Below are positions 53,101-60,513 of a DNA stretch of 61,049 bases, piece by piece. The position numbers and the translations under genes are program-made. How positions within the stretch are numbered: the stretch's first letter is position 1; each line of letters begins with the position of its first letter. The notes below the pieces were generated by a model, which was not told the DNA's origin, did not search any database, and saw only the letters and a list, made by a program, of their open reading frames with translations. The DNA is from Acidobacteriaceae bacterium (lineage in GTDB: Bacteria; Acidobacteriota; Terriglobia; Terriglobales; Acidobacteriaceae): positions 1 through 61,049 of the forward strand of contig DAICZO010000307.1 in the NCBI GenBank assembly GCA_027311125.1, written 5' to 3'.

Positions 53101-53298
53101 CTCTACTTCGCTACTGGTGCCGGCGCCTACGGACGGCACTCCGTGGGTACGGCGATCGTGGGTGGAATGTTGCTTTCGACGATCCTCAATCTCTTCTTTA
53201 TTCCAGTACTGTATGTCGTACTCAAGACTCTACTTGGGCGGTTCAAGGTCAAAGCGCGAGTTCGTCCTGAAGACTGCGAAGATCCAGTCAGCGTTTAG
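50134..53298 (+). CDS. RND efflux transporter (HAE1/AcrB type)
   Basis: 1054 residues, full-length AcrB architecture: FFIRRPIFATVCALLIVLAG, SVPTLP-like first loop, two large periplasmic loops, proton-relay Asp pair in LVVDDAIVVIENV within helix 4, helix-10/12 signatures, and ends shortly after GGMLLSTILNLFFIPVLYVV. Extrudes hydrophobic drugs, bile-like compounds or aromatic compounds by proton exchange. TTG start with AGAGG 6 nt upstream. Paired with the adaptor upstream; no regulator gene is adjacent. Confidence 0.96.
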   Translation: MVDFFIRRPIFATVCALLIVLAGAVSIPTLPISLYPQLAPPQVVVTTNYIGANSKDVESAVTTILEQSINGVEGMRYMSSTSSNDGTSAITVTFQTGYDLNIAAVDVQNRVASAQGRLPAVVNNTGISIIKANSNFVLAAGFVSPDHSLTPAFISNYLDVYVKDALKRVPGVGDVVIFGERKYAMRIWLDPSRLAARGLTALDVTSALAEQNVEVAAGQLGQQPSDPHQNFQMAVRVVGRLSDPRQFENIIIKNSPNASGIVLLRDVGHAEIGAENYSTELKFSGGDAVGIGVQQLSNANALDVDKRCRAVLAELQKSFPPGMKGIIAVDTTTVVRDSIREVVQTIGEAVIIVIIVIFLFLQDWRATIIPAVTIPVSLIGTFAFIKLFGFSINSLTLFGITLATGLVVDDAIVVIENVQRHIEKEHCDSHQATSEAMSEVTSAVIATSLVLISVFIPVSFFPGTTGILYKQFSLTIAFSIAISAFNALTLSPALAAILLRAQQKQTGLMGLLLNTVEAFIQWLIRIYAKAVTFVVRIRYAMLLLFGGALAATAFMYNHVPTAFIPQEDQSYFLIIVQTPPGASLSYTSEFADRAAALVRQNQGVFGTFSVMGFSLAGGSSPNSGLIFAPLKPIDDRSKMGPNYTAKAIVADIGPKLFGVPGGIAFAAEPPAIQGIGTVGGFQFILQDGGRNTFADIDRVAHTIVAQSRAPGSGLVGMNTTFTSNDPQLLVTIDREKAKTIGVPFSQITAALNTFMGSSYVNDFDFNNRSYRVYVQADAPFRKTSQDLRQYYVRSDSGRMIPLDNLATIAETSGPQVINHYNLFRSAEIDGSPAPGLSSGQGLDAMQRLFEKNKLQGMTFSWTGLALEEVESAGKAIIIFGLGLLVVYLTLSAQYESFALPFIILLAVPMAVLGALALVAARGLVDDVYVQIGLVMLIGLSAKNSILIVEFAEQLLEQGRSIIDAAIEAAELRLRPILMTSIAFILGVLPLYFATGAGAYGRHSVGTAIVGGMLLSTILNLFFIPVLYVVLKTLLGRFKVKARVRPEDCEDPVSV

Positions 53299-53319
53299 AG
53301 TCTTGAGTGATGGAGTTGT

Positions 53320-53359
53320 ACTTCTGTGATGATTGGCAGGTGTCATTCATCACAGAAGT
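53320..53359 (+). terminator. 13-bp inverted repeat after the RND gene, probable terminator
   Basis: ACTTCTGTGATGA (53320-53332) and its exact reverse complement (53347-53359) flank a 14-nt loop, 22 nt after the RND stop. There is no T-run, so it may need Rho or serve to stabilise the message end. Confidence 0.55.
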
Positions 53360-53492
53360 CCCGCACTCTAAATGGTCGAAGCCGCTGGTTTCCATCGGTT
53401 TAATCAGGCTGAACAACATCTCGGAAACTCTCTGCTAACAGGCTAGTATCGATAACCAGCCAATTGGCATAGATTCCGTCTATGATGACCCG

Positions 53493-54827
53493 ATGATGTC
53501 TCATCCTCATCCGCCGGCTAGTCCAAGCGCCCAGTCCTGGGTTTTTGGAGCTAACAACCCCGACCTTGGCCTCCCCCTTCAGCATCTACCGTACTGTGTC
53601 TTTCAGGCTCCAGACACTGCCCATGCGCACCTCGGCGTAGGTATTGGGGCATGCATCCTTGACCTCTTTGTGTGTGCTGAAACTGGCCTGTTCGAGCACC
53701 TGCCTGCAGAGATCGTCGCTGCCTGCAGCTTCCCTGCGCTTAACCCACTGATGGATCTTGGCCCCGAAGCCTGGGCTACACTTCGTACAGAGCTTCAAGG
53801 TTTGCTGAGTACCTCTACTCCGCTCTCACCAGATCGTCGTTTGCTTACAGAAGCAGCTCTGGTGTCCAGTCGCGAAGTGACATTTTCGACTCCGGTTTTC
53901 ACCCCAAATTACACGGACTTCTATAGCTCGATCGATCATGCGACCCGAGTAGGAAGGCTCTTTCGTCCCGATCAGCCGTTGCTGCCTAACTATCAGCACA
54001 TTCCCATTGGCTACCACGGCCGCACCTCATCGATTGTCCTAAGCGGGACGTCGATACACCGTCCTAGAGGACAATCCAAGCCCGCTAGCTTAGACGCCCT
54101 TCCCGGCTTTGCTCCCACGATCTCTTTAGATTATGAGTTGGAACTCGGTTTTTACATTGGACAGTCCAACCCACTCGGTACACCGATACCTATCGAACGT
54201 GCCTCCAGTCATCTTTTTGGTGTCAGCCTGCTTAACGATTGGTCAGCACGCGACATTCAGTCCTGGGAGTACCAGCCGCTTGGCCCGTTTCTGGGGAAGA
54301 GCTTTGCCACCTCCATTTCTCCATGGGTAACCCCGATGGCGGCACTCGGTCCCTTCCGTTCGCCAGCAGCTGCTCGTCTGCATCATCTTGCTAAGCCGCT
54401 ACCTTACCTGCTCTGTAAGCATGACCAGCATGATGGGAATCTCAATTTGATGCTCGAGGTTTTTCTTGCGTCTGCTGAGATGAAAAAGAAGAATATTGCT
54501 CCAGTCAGATTAAGCCGAGTCTGCGCACGGCACCTCTTCTGGACCCCTGCTCAACTTATCGCTCACCATACCAGCAACGGCTGTAACCTGCAGATAGGCG
54601 ATCTGCTGGCTACTGGCACGATATCCGGTCCGGATGATGCTTCCTCTGGATGCCTGCTTGAACTTACGCGTAACGGAACACAACCAATCACACTGCCCTC
54701 TGGGGAGTCACGGAGATATCTTCTCGACGGGGATGAAGTGATCTTTCGCGGATATGGGGAGGTCTCCGGCCATCCGCGCATCAGACTCGGCGAGTGCCGC
54801 GGCACAATTCACTCCAACTCTGCCTGA
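53493..54827 (+). CDS. fahA: Fumarylacetoacetase
   Basis: Last step of tyrosine/homogentisate breakdown: fumarylacetoacetate to fumarate and acetoacetate. 444 residues with the FAH N-terminal barrel (SWVFGANNPDLGLPLQHLPY) and catalytic domain (GYHGRTSSIV, RPRGQ, DYELELGFYIG, LLNDWSARDIQSWEYQPLGPFLGKSF, GDLLATGTISGP). Ligand Glu/Asp residues of the metal site fall in DYELE. It is alone; the other homogentisate genes are not in the window. Confidence 0.95.
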   Translation: MMSHPHPPASPSAQSWVFGANNPDLGLPLQHLPYCVFQAPDTAHAHLGVGIGACILDLFVCAETGLFEHLPAEIVAACSFPALNPLMDLGPEAWATLRTELQGLLSTSTPLSPDRRLLTEAALVSSREVTFSTPVFTPNYTDFYSSIDHATRVGRLFRPDQPLLPNYQHIPIGYHGRTSSIVLSGTSIHRPRGQSKPASLDALPGFAPTISLDYELELGFYIGQSNPLGTPIPIERASSHLFGVSLLNDWSARDIQSWEYQPLGPFLGKSFATSISPWVTPMAALGPFRSPAAARLHHLAKPLPYLLCKHDQHDGNLNLMLEVFLASAEMKKKNIAPVRLSRVCARHLFWTPAQLIAHHTSNGCNLQIGDLLATGTISGPDDASSGCLLELTRNGTQPITLPSGESRRYLLDGDEVIFRGYGEVSGHPRIRLGECRGTIHSNSA

Positions 54828-54891
54828 AAGGTTCTCGTTTCGAGAGAGGCTTTCTGGGCTTAGTCTTGGCATAGGGCCACTGAGGGTTAAT

Positions 54892-55617
54892 TTAGAGACC
54901 CTCAAATAGATTGGTCGTCAGTCTGGCCGGTTGGGGCTCCGCTGTTGCCACCAGTGCATAGTGCTCGTAGCCGCCGTACCGTTCGAAAGTATCTTTTGTC
55001 TTCTCCATGAGCGGAGCCTGAGACACGTGTTGCCTAAACGCCTCAGTTTTTTGCGATTGTACGGTACGTATGTCCAGTGTGACTGTCCATGGCACTGGTT
55101 GGGGAGGCTGTCGCTCCGGCAGAAAATAGGAGGTGCTCAGGTGAAACAGTCGTCTGGCCTGGTGTGGCTGAGCCAGGTCGGGGTATCGTTTGGCACGACC
55201 TGCCCAGTGGTAGGCTGCCGTTGTCAGCATCGAGACGATCATGTGATCTGCATGCGTATTGAGTCCACCATCACCCCCAAACGTGATCACAACGTCTGGA
55301 CGGAATCGCCGGATGCGTTCGACCAAACGGCCTGCGGCTTGAGAAAAGTTGGTGAACTCCAATCGACCATCCTGATAGTCCAGTAATTCGTGGTGCCTGA
55401 CCCCAAGCACGCCACACGACGCTGCGAACTCTGCACGCCGGATGGCACCGAGGGCGGCACCGGACTCAGAAGCCCCTCGGTTGGTCGCTGCCTGACCATC
55501 CGTCAGGCAGAGGACATAAGTTTCTACTCCACGTGCCGCTGCCAGAGCGAGCGCGCCGCCAAATGCGAAACACTCATCATCCGGGTGTGCGACCACACAC
55601 ATCATCTTCAAACTCAA
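54892..55617 (-). CDS. PIG-L/LmbE family N-deacetylase
   Basis: 241 residues with metal motif AHPDDE (residues 10-15) and the HxDH site in NTHADHM. The family removes acetyl groups from GlcNAc conjugates (for example BshB in bacillithiol synthesis, MshB, or phosphatidylinositol-GlcNAc). Its ATG overlaps the RNase HII stop by 4 nt. Whether the substrate is a thiol conjugate or a glycan cannot be told. Confidence 0.88.
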   Translation of the reverse strand: MSLKMMCVVAHPDDECFAFGGALALAAARGVETYVLCLTDGQAATNRGASESGAALGAIRRAEFAASCGVLGVRHHELLDYQDGRLEFTNFSQAAGRLVERIRRFRPDVVITFGGDGGLNTHADHMIVSMLTTAAYHWAGRAKRYPDLAQPHQARRLFHLSTSYFLPERQPPQPVPWTVTLDIRTVQSQKTEAFRQHVSQAPLMEKTKDTFERYGGYEHYALVATAEPQPARLTTNLFEGL

Positions 55618-56375
55618 AGCGAGATCTCCTGTTTATCACTGGGGAAGGGAAGCCCAGGTTTGACTGATTGCTGCAACGCAGTACTACGTACCCATGCCGC
55701 AGCCACTGGAGCGAAACTGCGGCGATGCAGCGCACATGGGCCTAATTCAAAGAGTGCTCGTTTATGCTGCGGGGTTCCATAGCCCTTGTGTGCCGCCAAG
55801 CCATACATTGGATACAGGCTATCCAGCTCTTGAAGCAGATTATCGCGATATACCTTGGCAACGACAGAAGCGGCCGCGATCGATAGGCTCAGCGCATCGC
55901 CATAGATCAACCTGGTTTGTGCACAAGGATGATCCAGTCGCATGGCATCGATGAGGAGATGATCCGGCGTTATTGCCAGACCTTGCACAGCTGCGAGCAT
56001 TGCAAGCCTGGTTGCCTGATAGATGTTGACCTGATCGATCGTCGTCGCGTCGATCTCAGCTATCGAGATCGAGAGGGCCACTTGCCTTATTTGTTGGTCG
56101 AGGGCTTCGCGGTTGCTGGCCTTGAGTTGCTTTGAGTCGGTGAGACCAGCGCGAGCCAGAGAATCAATTTGCTCCGGCAGAATAACCGCTGCAGCAACTA
56201 CTGGGCCCAGCAGAGCTCCACGACCTACCTCATCCACTCCAGCAATCAATCGAAAGCCCCGATGCCGTAGTGCCTCTTCAGGTGCATCACTGCATACCAA
56301 CTGCTTCAACATACGCTGTTTGATAGTGGCTGAGGAGAGGCGCTTGGGATGGGGTATGGAGGTGGGAGAAACCAT
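55614..56375 (-). CDS. rnhB: Ribonuclease HII
   Basis: Removes RNA embedded in DNA. Catalytic acids in GVDEVGRG and the later LLIDAM region, tail SVVAKVYRD and SLYPMYGLAAHKGYGTPQH. The ATG at 56375 (253 residues) leaves ~45 residues before the conserved core; no ribosome site marks it, and a later ATG at 56312 would give a shorter, more usual protein. Downstream of rplS, separated by its terminator. Confidence 0.93.
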   Translation of the reverse strand: MVSPTSIPHPKRLSSATIKQRMLKQLVCSDAPEEALRHRGFRLIAGVDEVGRGALLGPVVAAAVILPEQIDSLARAGLTDSKQLKASNREALDQQIRQVALSISIAEIDATTIDQVNIYQATRLAMLAAVQGLAITPDHLLIDAMRLDHPCAQTRLIYGDALSLSIAAASVVAKVYRDNLLQELDSLYPMYGLAAHKGYGTPQHKRALFELGPCALHRRSFAPVAAAWVRSTALQQSVKPGLPFPSDKQEISL

Positions 56376-56426
56376 ATGGGGACAGAATTGAGTGTACAAC
56401 CTGACACTTGATAAGCGGACAAAGCA

Positions 56427-56452
56427 AAAGCCACGGCATTTGCCGTGGCTTT
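56427..56452 (-). terminator. Terminator after rplS
   Basis: GCCACGGC (56430-56437) and GCCGTGGC (56442-56449) with flanking AAA/TTT form a stem of 11 bp with a 4-nt loop. On the minus strand, T-rich CTTTTGCTTTG follows, so it ends the rplS message. Confidence 0.85.
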
Positions 56453-56472
56453 ATAGAGAGCAGATTGTTTGA

Positions 56473-56832
56473 TTACTTGGTGGCACGAGCAACTTCAGTA
56501 AGACGAGCAGCCTTACCGCGCAGGCCACGCAGATAGAAGAGCTTGGAGCGGCGAACTTCGTAGGAGCGAACTTTCTCAACCTTGTCGACAACTTTGGAGT
56601 TGTAAGGGAAGATACGCTCAACACCCTGACCGAAGCTCATCTTGCGAACGGTGAACGTGCCTTGCGGTCCCTTGCGGCTGGCAATGACCATACCCTCGAA
56701 GGCCTGAAGACGCTCTTTCTCGCCTTCCTTGATCTTGACTTGAACGCGAACGGTATCGCCAGGGGCGAACGGAGGAAGGTCGGTCCGCTGTAACTTGGCG
56801 GCCAGCTTTTGCATGATTGGATGGATTGACAT
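56473..56832 (-). CDS. rplS: 50S ribosomal protein bL19
   Basis: 119 residues, clear bL19: FAPGDTVRVQVKIKEGEKERLQAFEG, VRKMSFGQGVERIFP and KVEKVRSYEVRRSKLFYLRGLRGKAARL. AGGAAA precedes the ATG. Last gene of the split rpsP-rplS array. Confidence 0.98.
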   Translation of the reverse strand: MSIHPIMQKLAAKLQRTDLPPFAPGDTVRVQVKIKEGEKERLQAFEGMVIASRKGPQGTFTVRKMSFGQGVERIFPYNSKVVDKVEKVRSYEVRRSKLFYLRGLRGKAARLTEVARATK

Positions 56833-56941
56833 GACTACTTTCCTATGGTGATCTCGAATCTTTAGTGTACACGAATAATTGCAGACTGGGTAACGGGGAT
56901 GGCCATCGAACCTTGGACCCTATCTTGGTTCCGGGCACTTG

Positions 56942-57766
56942 TTAATCATCCAAATTATTTTGTGGTGCAAGTTTGCGTAATATCTCCTGATCTTCCTTGG
57001 TTAGATGCGCCTTGGCGAGCAGATCGGGGCGATTGCGCAACGTCTTTTCCAGGGACATGTGTCTCCTCCACTTACGAATAATCTCGTGGTTGCCGCTGGA
57101 GAGTGCTTGCGGCACGGCCCTGCCGTGAAATTCAGCTGGTCGAGTATAGTGAGGGTAGTCGAGCAGCCCTCCAGAGCCGTGGGTCGAGCGCGGTGGCCCG
57201 AGCGCGGGGTCCTGATTATCCGGCACGTCTATCTCCCCAAAACTTTCAAATCGCGACGAGTCCGGATTGCCTAGAGCGCCCGGAAGCAGACGTACGACTG
57301 CATCAACGATGATTGCAGCAGCTAATTCGCCCCCAGAAAGTACATAATCGCCGATGGAGATCTCGCGGTCACACAGCAGATCGTTGATGCGCTCGTCCAC
57401 CCCTTCGTAGCGTCCGCAGATCAGGACGATTCTCTTCAATTTAGATAAATCTTGTGCAACTGCCTGAGTGAATGGCTTCCCTTGCGCCGAGAGCAGGATG
57501 ACCGTCTCCTGTGTTGGGTCGCGGTGCTCTTTAGAGGCGATATCCAGCGCTGCGACGGCATCGAAGATCGGCTCAGGCTTTAGAACCATGCCCTCTCCAC
57601 CGCCAAAGGGCCGATCATCGACAGTGCGGTGTCGATCATGCGTGAAACTACGAAGGTCATGGGTCGCGATTTGAACCTGTCCGGCCGCAACTGCCCGGCT
57701 CAAGATGCCGTAGCGGAAGGAACTGGTAAAAAAATCGGGGAAGATGGTCACAAGGTCAAAGCGCAT
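56942..57766 (-). CDS. trmD: tRNA (guanine37-N1)-methyltransferase
   Basis: 274-residue SPOUT methyltransferase: MRFDLVTIFPDFF, DDRPFGGGEGMVLKPEP, CGRYEGVDERI, the knot SIGDYVLSGGELAA and the tail HYTRPAEFHG. Adds methyl to G37 of tRNAs to prevent frameshifting. Upstream of rplS with an unusual ~110-nt gap and separated from rimM by an opposite-strand gene. Confidence 0.97.
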   Translation of the reverse strand: MRFDLVTIFPDFFTSSFRYGILSRAVAAGQVQIATHDLRSFTHDRHRTVDDRPFGGGEGMVLKPEPIFDAVAALDIASKEHRDPTQETVILLSAQGKPFTQAVAQDLSKLKRIVLICGRYEGVDERINDLLCDREISIGDYVLSGGELAAAIIVDAVVRLLPGALGNPDSSRFESFGEIDVPDNQDPALGPPRSTHGSGGLLDYPHYTRPAEFHGRAVPQALSSGNHEIIRKWRRHMSLEKTLRNRPDLLAKAHLTKEDQEILRKLAPQNNLDD

Positions 57767-57927
57767 AGTTAGGTTGGGCTATCAAACAATGGTTGTATCG
57801 ATCTCTTGTCCGCAAATTGGTAGCGTAGAGGAGATCATCTCCCAGTGTATTCAATTTGGGGTTGACGTACTTACTATCCCGACTGCTTCTGAGGCCGATA
57901 ACAGGAGTGACGGAGAGGTCTCGTACC

Positions 57928-58848
57928 ATGTTGCTGAAGCGAATCGCCGTATTGATCCTGCTGCTCGTGCTCGGCTATGCTGCGGGGCACGGGCAAACGC
58001 TACTAGCCGGGAGTTCCTCGTCGACAATGGGGAGACTGGACGCAGTCACAAACGGGATTGTTGACGGCGTTACCGACAGCGTTGGGGGGGTGAACCTTAA
58101 GACATCGGAACCTACTGGATCCGAAGCCGTGGGCGGTAGTACTCTTCCTCCTCGTCCCATCAAGCAAAAGAGAAGATCAAATCAGGATTCGAGCAGGGTT
58201 CGTGCATTTTCAAGTTTTGGCATAGGGTTCAAGGTAGATACTTTAGGCGGGGGAATCGAATTTGCAACACCGCTCTCACGTAGTTTTAACCTGCGTACTG
58301 GTGGTAATTTTCTGCGGTTCGGCTATGGACTGAATTTAGATGGTGTCAACTATGCATCTAAGTTGCATTTCCAGTCTGAGCAGGCCAGCATCGATTGGTT
58401 TCCCTTTCATGGGGGTCTGCACCTTAGCCCGGGTATCCTGTATTTCAAGAACTCTGTGAGCAGTATTCTGAGTGCGCCTCCCGGGCAACAGTTTCAACTA
58501 GGCGACTCGACTTTTATGAATAGCATCGACGACCCTGTGACCGGTACGGCATCGATTGGCTACGCCGGTAGATTTGCGCCTACATTTACTGTGGGCTTCG
58601 GGAATATCCTGCCAAGAAAGCATAAGCATTTCACGATACCGATTGAAGTGGGTGCAGGATACATGGGAGCTGCACGGATGAATATCAAGCTGGCCGGAAC
58701 AGCTTGCACCTCGCAAGGTTGCTTCAATATGGCTACAGATCCTTCAAGCCAAGCCAGTATCAATCAGGAAGCAGCGCTGATCAACGAACAGTTGAAGAAG
58801 TATCAGGTGTATCCGATTGTTTCTATGGGGTTTGCGTATAAGTTTTAG
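57928..58848 (+). CDS. Outer-membrane beta-barrel protein of unknown function
   Basis: 306 residues: signal peptide (MLLKRIAVLILLLVLGY..AAGHGQ), a Gly/Ser-rich, basic linker (~25-85), then repeated amphipathic strands ending in SMGFAYKF, an outer-membrane insertion signal. I do not recognise the family. ATG 57928 has GGAGAGG 9 nt upstream; an earlier ATG at 57856 lacks it. It lies on the opposite strand inside the rimM-trmD gap, convergent with rimM by 17 nt and divergent from trmD by ~160 nt. Confidence 0.72.
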   Translation: MLLKRIAVLILLLVLGYAAGHGQTLLAGSSSSTMGRLDAVTNGIVDGVTDSVGGVNLKTSEPTGSEAVGGSTLPPRPIKQKRRSNQDSSRVRAFSSFGIGFKVDTLGGGIEFATPLSRSFNLRTGGNFLRFGYGLNLDGVNYASKLHFQSEQASIDWFPFHGGLHLSPGILYFKNSVSSILSAPPGQQFQLGDSTFMNSIDDPVTGTASIGYAGRFAPTFTVGFGNILPRKHKHFTIPIEVGAGYMGAARMNIKLAGTACTSQGCFNMATDPSSQASINQEAALINEQLKKYQVYPIVSMGFAYKF

Positions 58849-58865
58849 CGCAAGATCTTCACGTC

Positions 58866-59450
58866 TTATCGATTGATATCGACCAGTCCATCGGGAAGAT
58901 CCATGTCGATTCGTTGCAGCGATATGTCGATGTTCTTTATAAATCTCTTGACGAAAGGGATGAGTATCTCATCCTTGTCCGCAGACTCCAATATGAGAAT
59001 TGGTGCTGCCTCCGATAGACGCCTGGTGCCGTCGGCGGAGGAAGGGAACTGTACATCGACGATTGTGCCAACGAGGCTGTTTTTGTCGAAGACGTGACAA
59101 TCCAGAAGGTCACTGATGTAGCTGGAATCGTCATCTAATGGCAGGCGCTCTTCGTAGGGAACTACTACCTGTAATCCTGCAAGCTCTTCGGCCTGCGAGA
59201 TCGTGTCAATTCCAGCAAACTTGAGGACAATACGCCCGTTATTTTTCCCCAAGGGTAACCAGTAAGACAGTATCTCCGCTTTGCGCGCAGCATCTACAGG
59301 ACCAGAAAAGTCGGGTCGCACAAGGTAGACAGGTGTGCGTTCATCGAATCGTTCTGGGAAGTCAGTGAGCAGCTCAGATAACAGCTCACCTTTTCGGCCC
59401 TGTGGCCTCAGCAACTCCGCCAATACTACCCATGATGAAGACTCAGTCAT
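58866..59450 (-). CDS. rimM: 16S rRNA processing protein RimM
   Basis: 194 residues: N-terminal beta-barrel (LLRPQGRKGELLSELLTDFPERF) and C-terminal PRC-barrel (LLDCHVFDKNSLVGTIVDVQFPSSADGTR, LIPFVKRFI). Assists maturation of the 30S head. ATG 59450 chosen over TTG 59465. 41 nt after the KH-domain gene. Confidence 0.93.
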   Translation of the reverse strand: MTESSSWVVLAELLRPQGRKGELLSELLTDFPERFDERTPVYLVRPDFSGPVDAARKAEILSYWLPLGKNNGRIVLKFAGIDTISQAEELAGLQVVVPYEERLPLDDDSSYISDLLDCHVFDKNSLVGTIVDVQFPSSADGTRRLSEAAPILILESADKDEILIPFVKRFIKNIDISLQRIDMDLPDGLVDINR

Positions 59451-59491
59451 TCCAAGTGCGATCAAAGAATCTGCCTACTCACTCGATTCAC

Positions 59492-59818
59492 TCAGGTGAT
59501 CTGATGTGAATCGAGTGTTGGAACGGTGTTGGACGTGTCTTCTTCGACGATGTCTAAAGAATAGCGGTGTTTGAGCTTCATACTGGCAGCGCTCAGAATA
59601 GTCCGAATTGAGCGGGCAGTACGACCTTGCTTCCCGATCACTTTACCGACATCTCCAAGTGCTACCCTCAGCCTCAAAACTGTTCCGTCTCGATCAGCAA
59701 GAGCCTCGACTGAAACATGTTCTGGTTTATCTACTAATGCATGTGCGATCTCAGCGATGAGATCGACCATATTGTTCGTAAAGCTTTCTGTCGAAGCCGA
59801 GGTAGGGGCTTCCGTCAT
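59492..59818 (-). CDS. KH-domain RNA-binding protein (KhpA-like)
   Basis: 108 residues; a single KH domain with GDVGKVIGKQGRTARSIRTIL, whose IGKQGR is the GxxG RNA-gripping loop, and a ~20-residue acidic N-terminal tail. KhpA-type proteins bind RNA and, with KhpB, affect cell division and RNA stability. Its ATG has a perfect AGGAGG 8 nt upstream. Between rpsP and rimM, as in many bacteria. Confidence 0.93.
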   Translation of the reverse strand: MTEAPTSASTESFTNNMVDLIAEIAHALVDKPEHVSVEALADRDGTVLRLRVALGDVGKVIGKQGRTARSIRTILSAASMKLKHRYSLDIVEEDTSNTVPTLDSHQIT

Positions 59819-60057
59819 TACACATACCTCCTGGGAGTAACGGTACGGTGCTCATGCTCAACCTTTCGTCTCGTCTGTTGCGAGATCTTCCAGAGTTGAA
59901 CTAGTACGAGAACAATACCGATTCTATTGAATCGCGTAGCCATACTTCGCATGCGATCTAAAAGGCGCGACGGTCAGGCAGTGAATTGTCGCAACAACCA
60001 GAAGTCTACGTGAGATAAATGCACAACAAACTTGCAGAATCAAAAGCATCAGCAAAC

Positions 60058-60086
60058 TTTGGGAACTTGAGCCATGTTCCCAAAGG
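60058..60086 (-). terminator. Terminator or attenuator after rpsP
   Basis: CTTTGGGAAC (60058-60067) pairs exactly with GTTCCCAAAG (60077-60086), loop 9 nt. On the minus strand, T-rich TTTGCTGATGCTTTT follows. It lies 26 nt after rpsP and 240 nt before the KH gene, so it would separate rpsP expression from the rest. Confidence 0.65.
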
Positions 60087-60112
60087 GTGCGTATCTTGGG
60101 TAACCTTAGAAC

Positions 60113-60367
60113 TTAGGCAGCAGTTGCTTCTGGGGTATTCGAGACGGCAGCAGCAAGCAGCTTGCCAACGCGATCAGAAAGCTGAGCGCCATTGCTGGTC
60201 CAGTAGTCGATGCGATCACGCTTCAGATCGACGGTAGCAGGATTTGTACGGGGATTGTAGGTGCCAACTACCTCAACGGAACGGCCATTGCGGGCGCGAT
60301 CTTTTTCGATAACAACGATGCGGTAGTGGGGCTGCTTGCGCGCTCCAACGCGCGCCAATCGGATCAT
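60113..60367 (-). CDS. rpsP: 30S ribosomal protein bS16
   Basis: 84 residues from ATG 60367: MIRLARVGARKQPHYRIVV, ARNGRSVEVVGTYNPRT, LKRDRIDYWTSNGAQLSDRV. A TTG/GTG pair just upstream is less likely. No clear Shine-Dalgarno. First gene of the rpsP array; the window's ~140-bp gap to the esterase holds its promoter region. Confidence 0.97.
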   Translation of the reverse strand: MIRLARVGARKQPHYRIVVIEKDRARNGRSVEVVGTYNPRTNPATVDLKRDRIDYWTSNGAQLSDRVGKLLAAAVSNTPEATAA

Positions 60368-60513
60368 CAACACAGGGATTGCCTTTCAAAACGTTTATTT
60401 TGGGCGATACAGCATCTTTTATCTTCGAAGCAGGGAAAGAAGCCTAATATCACCCAACACCTAAGTATGGCGGATAATGCGGTTTTTCGCAATTGCGAAG
60501 AGCGTCCCGACGC

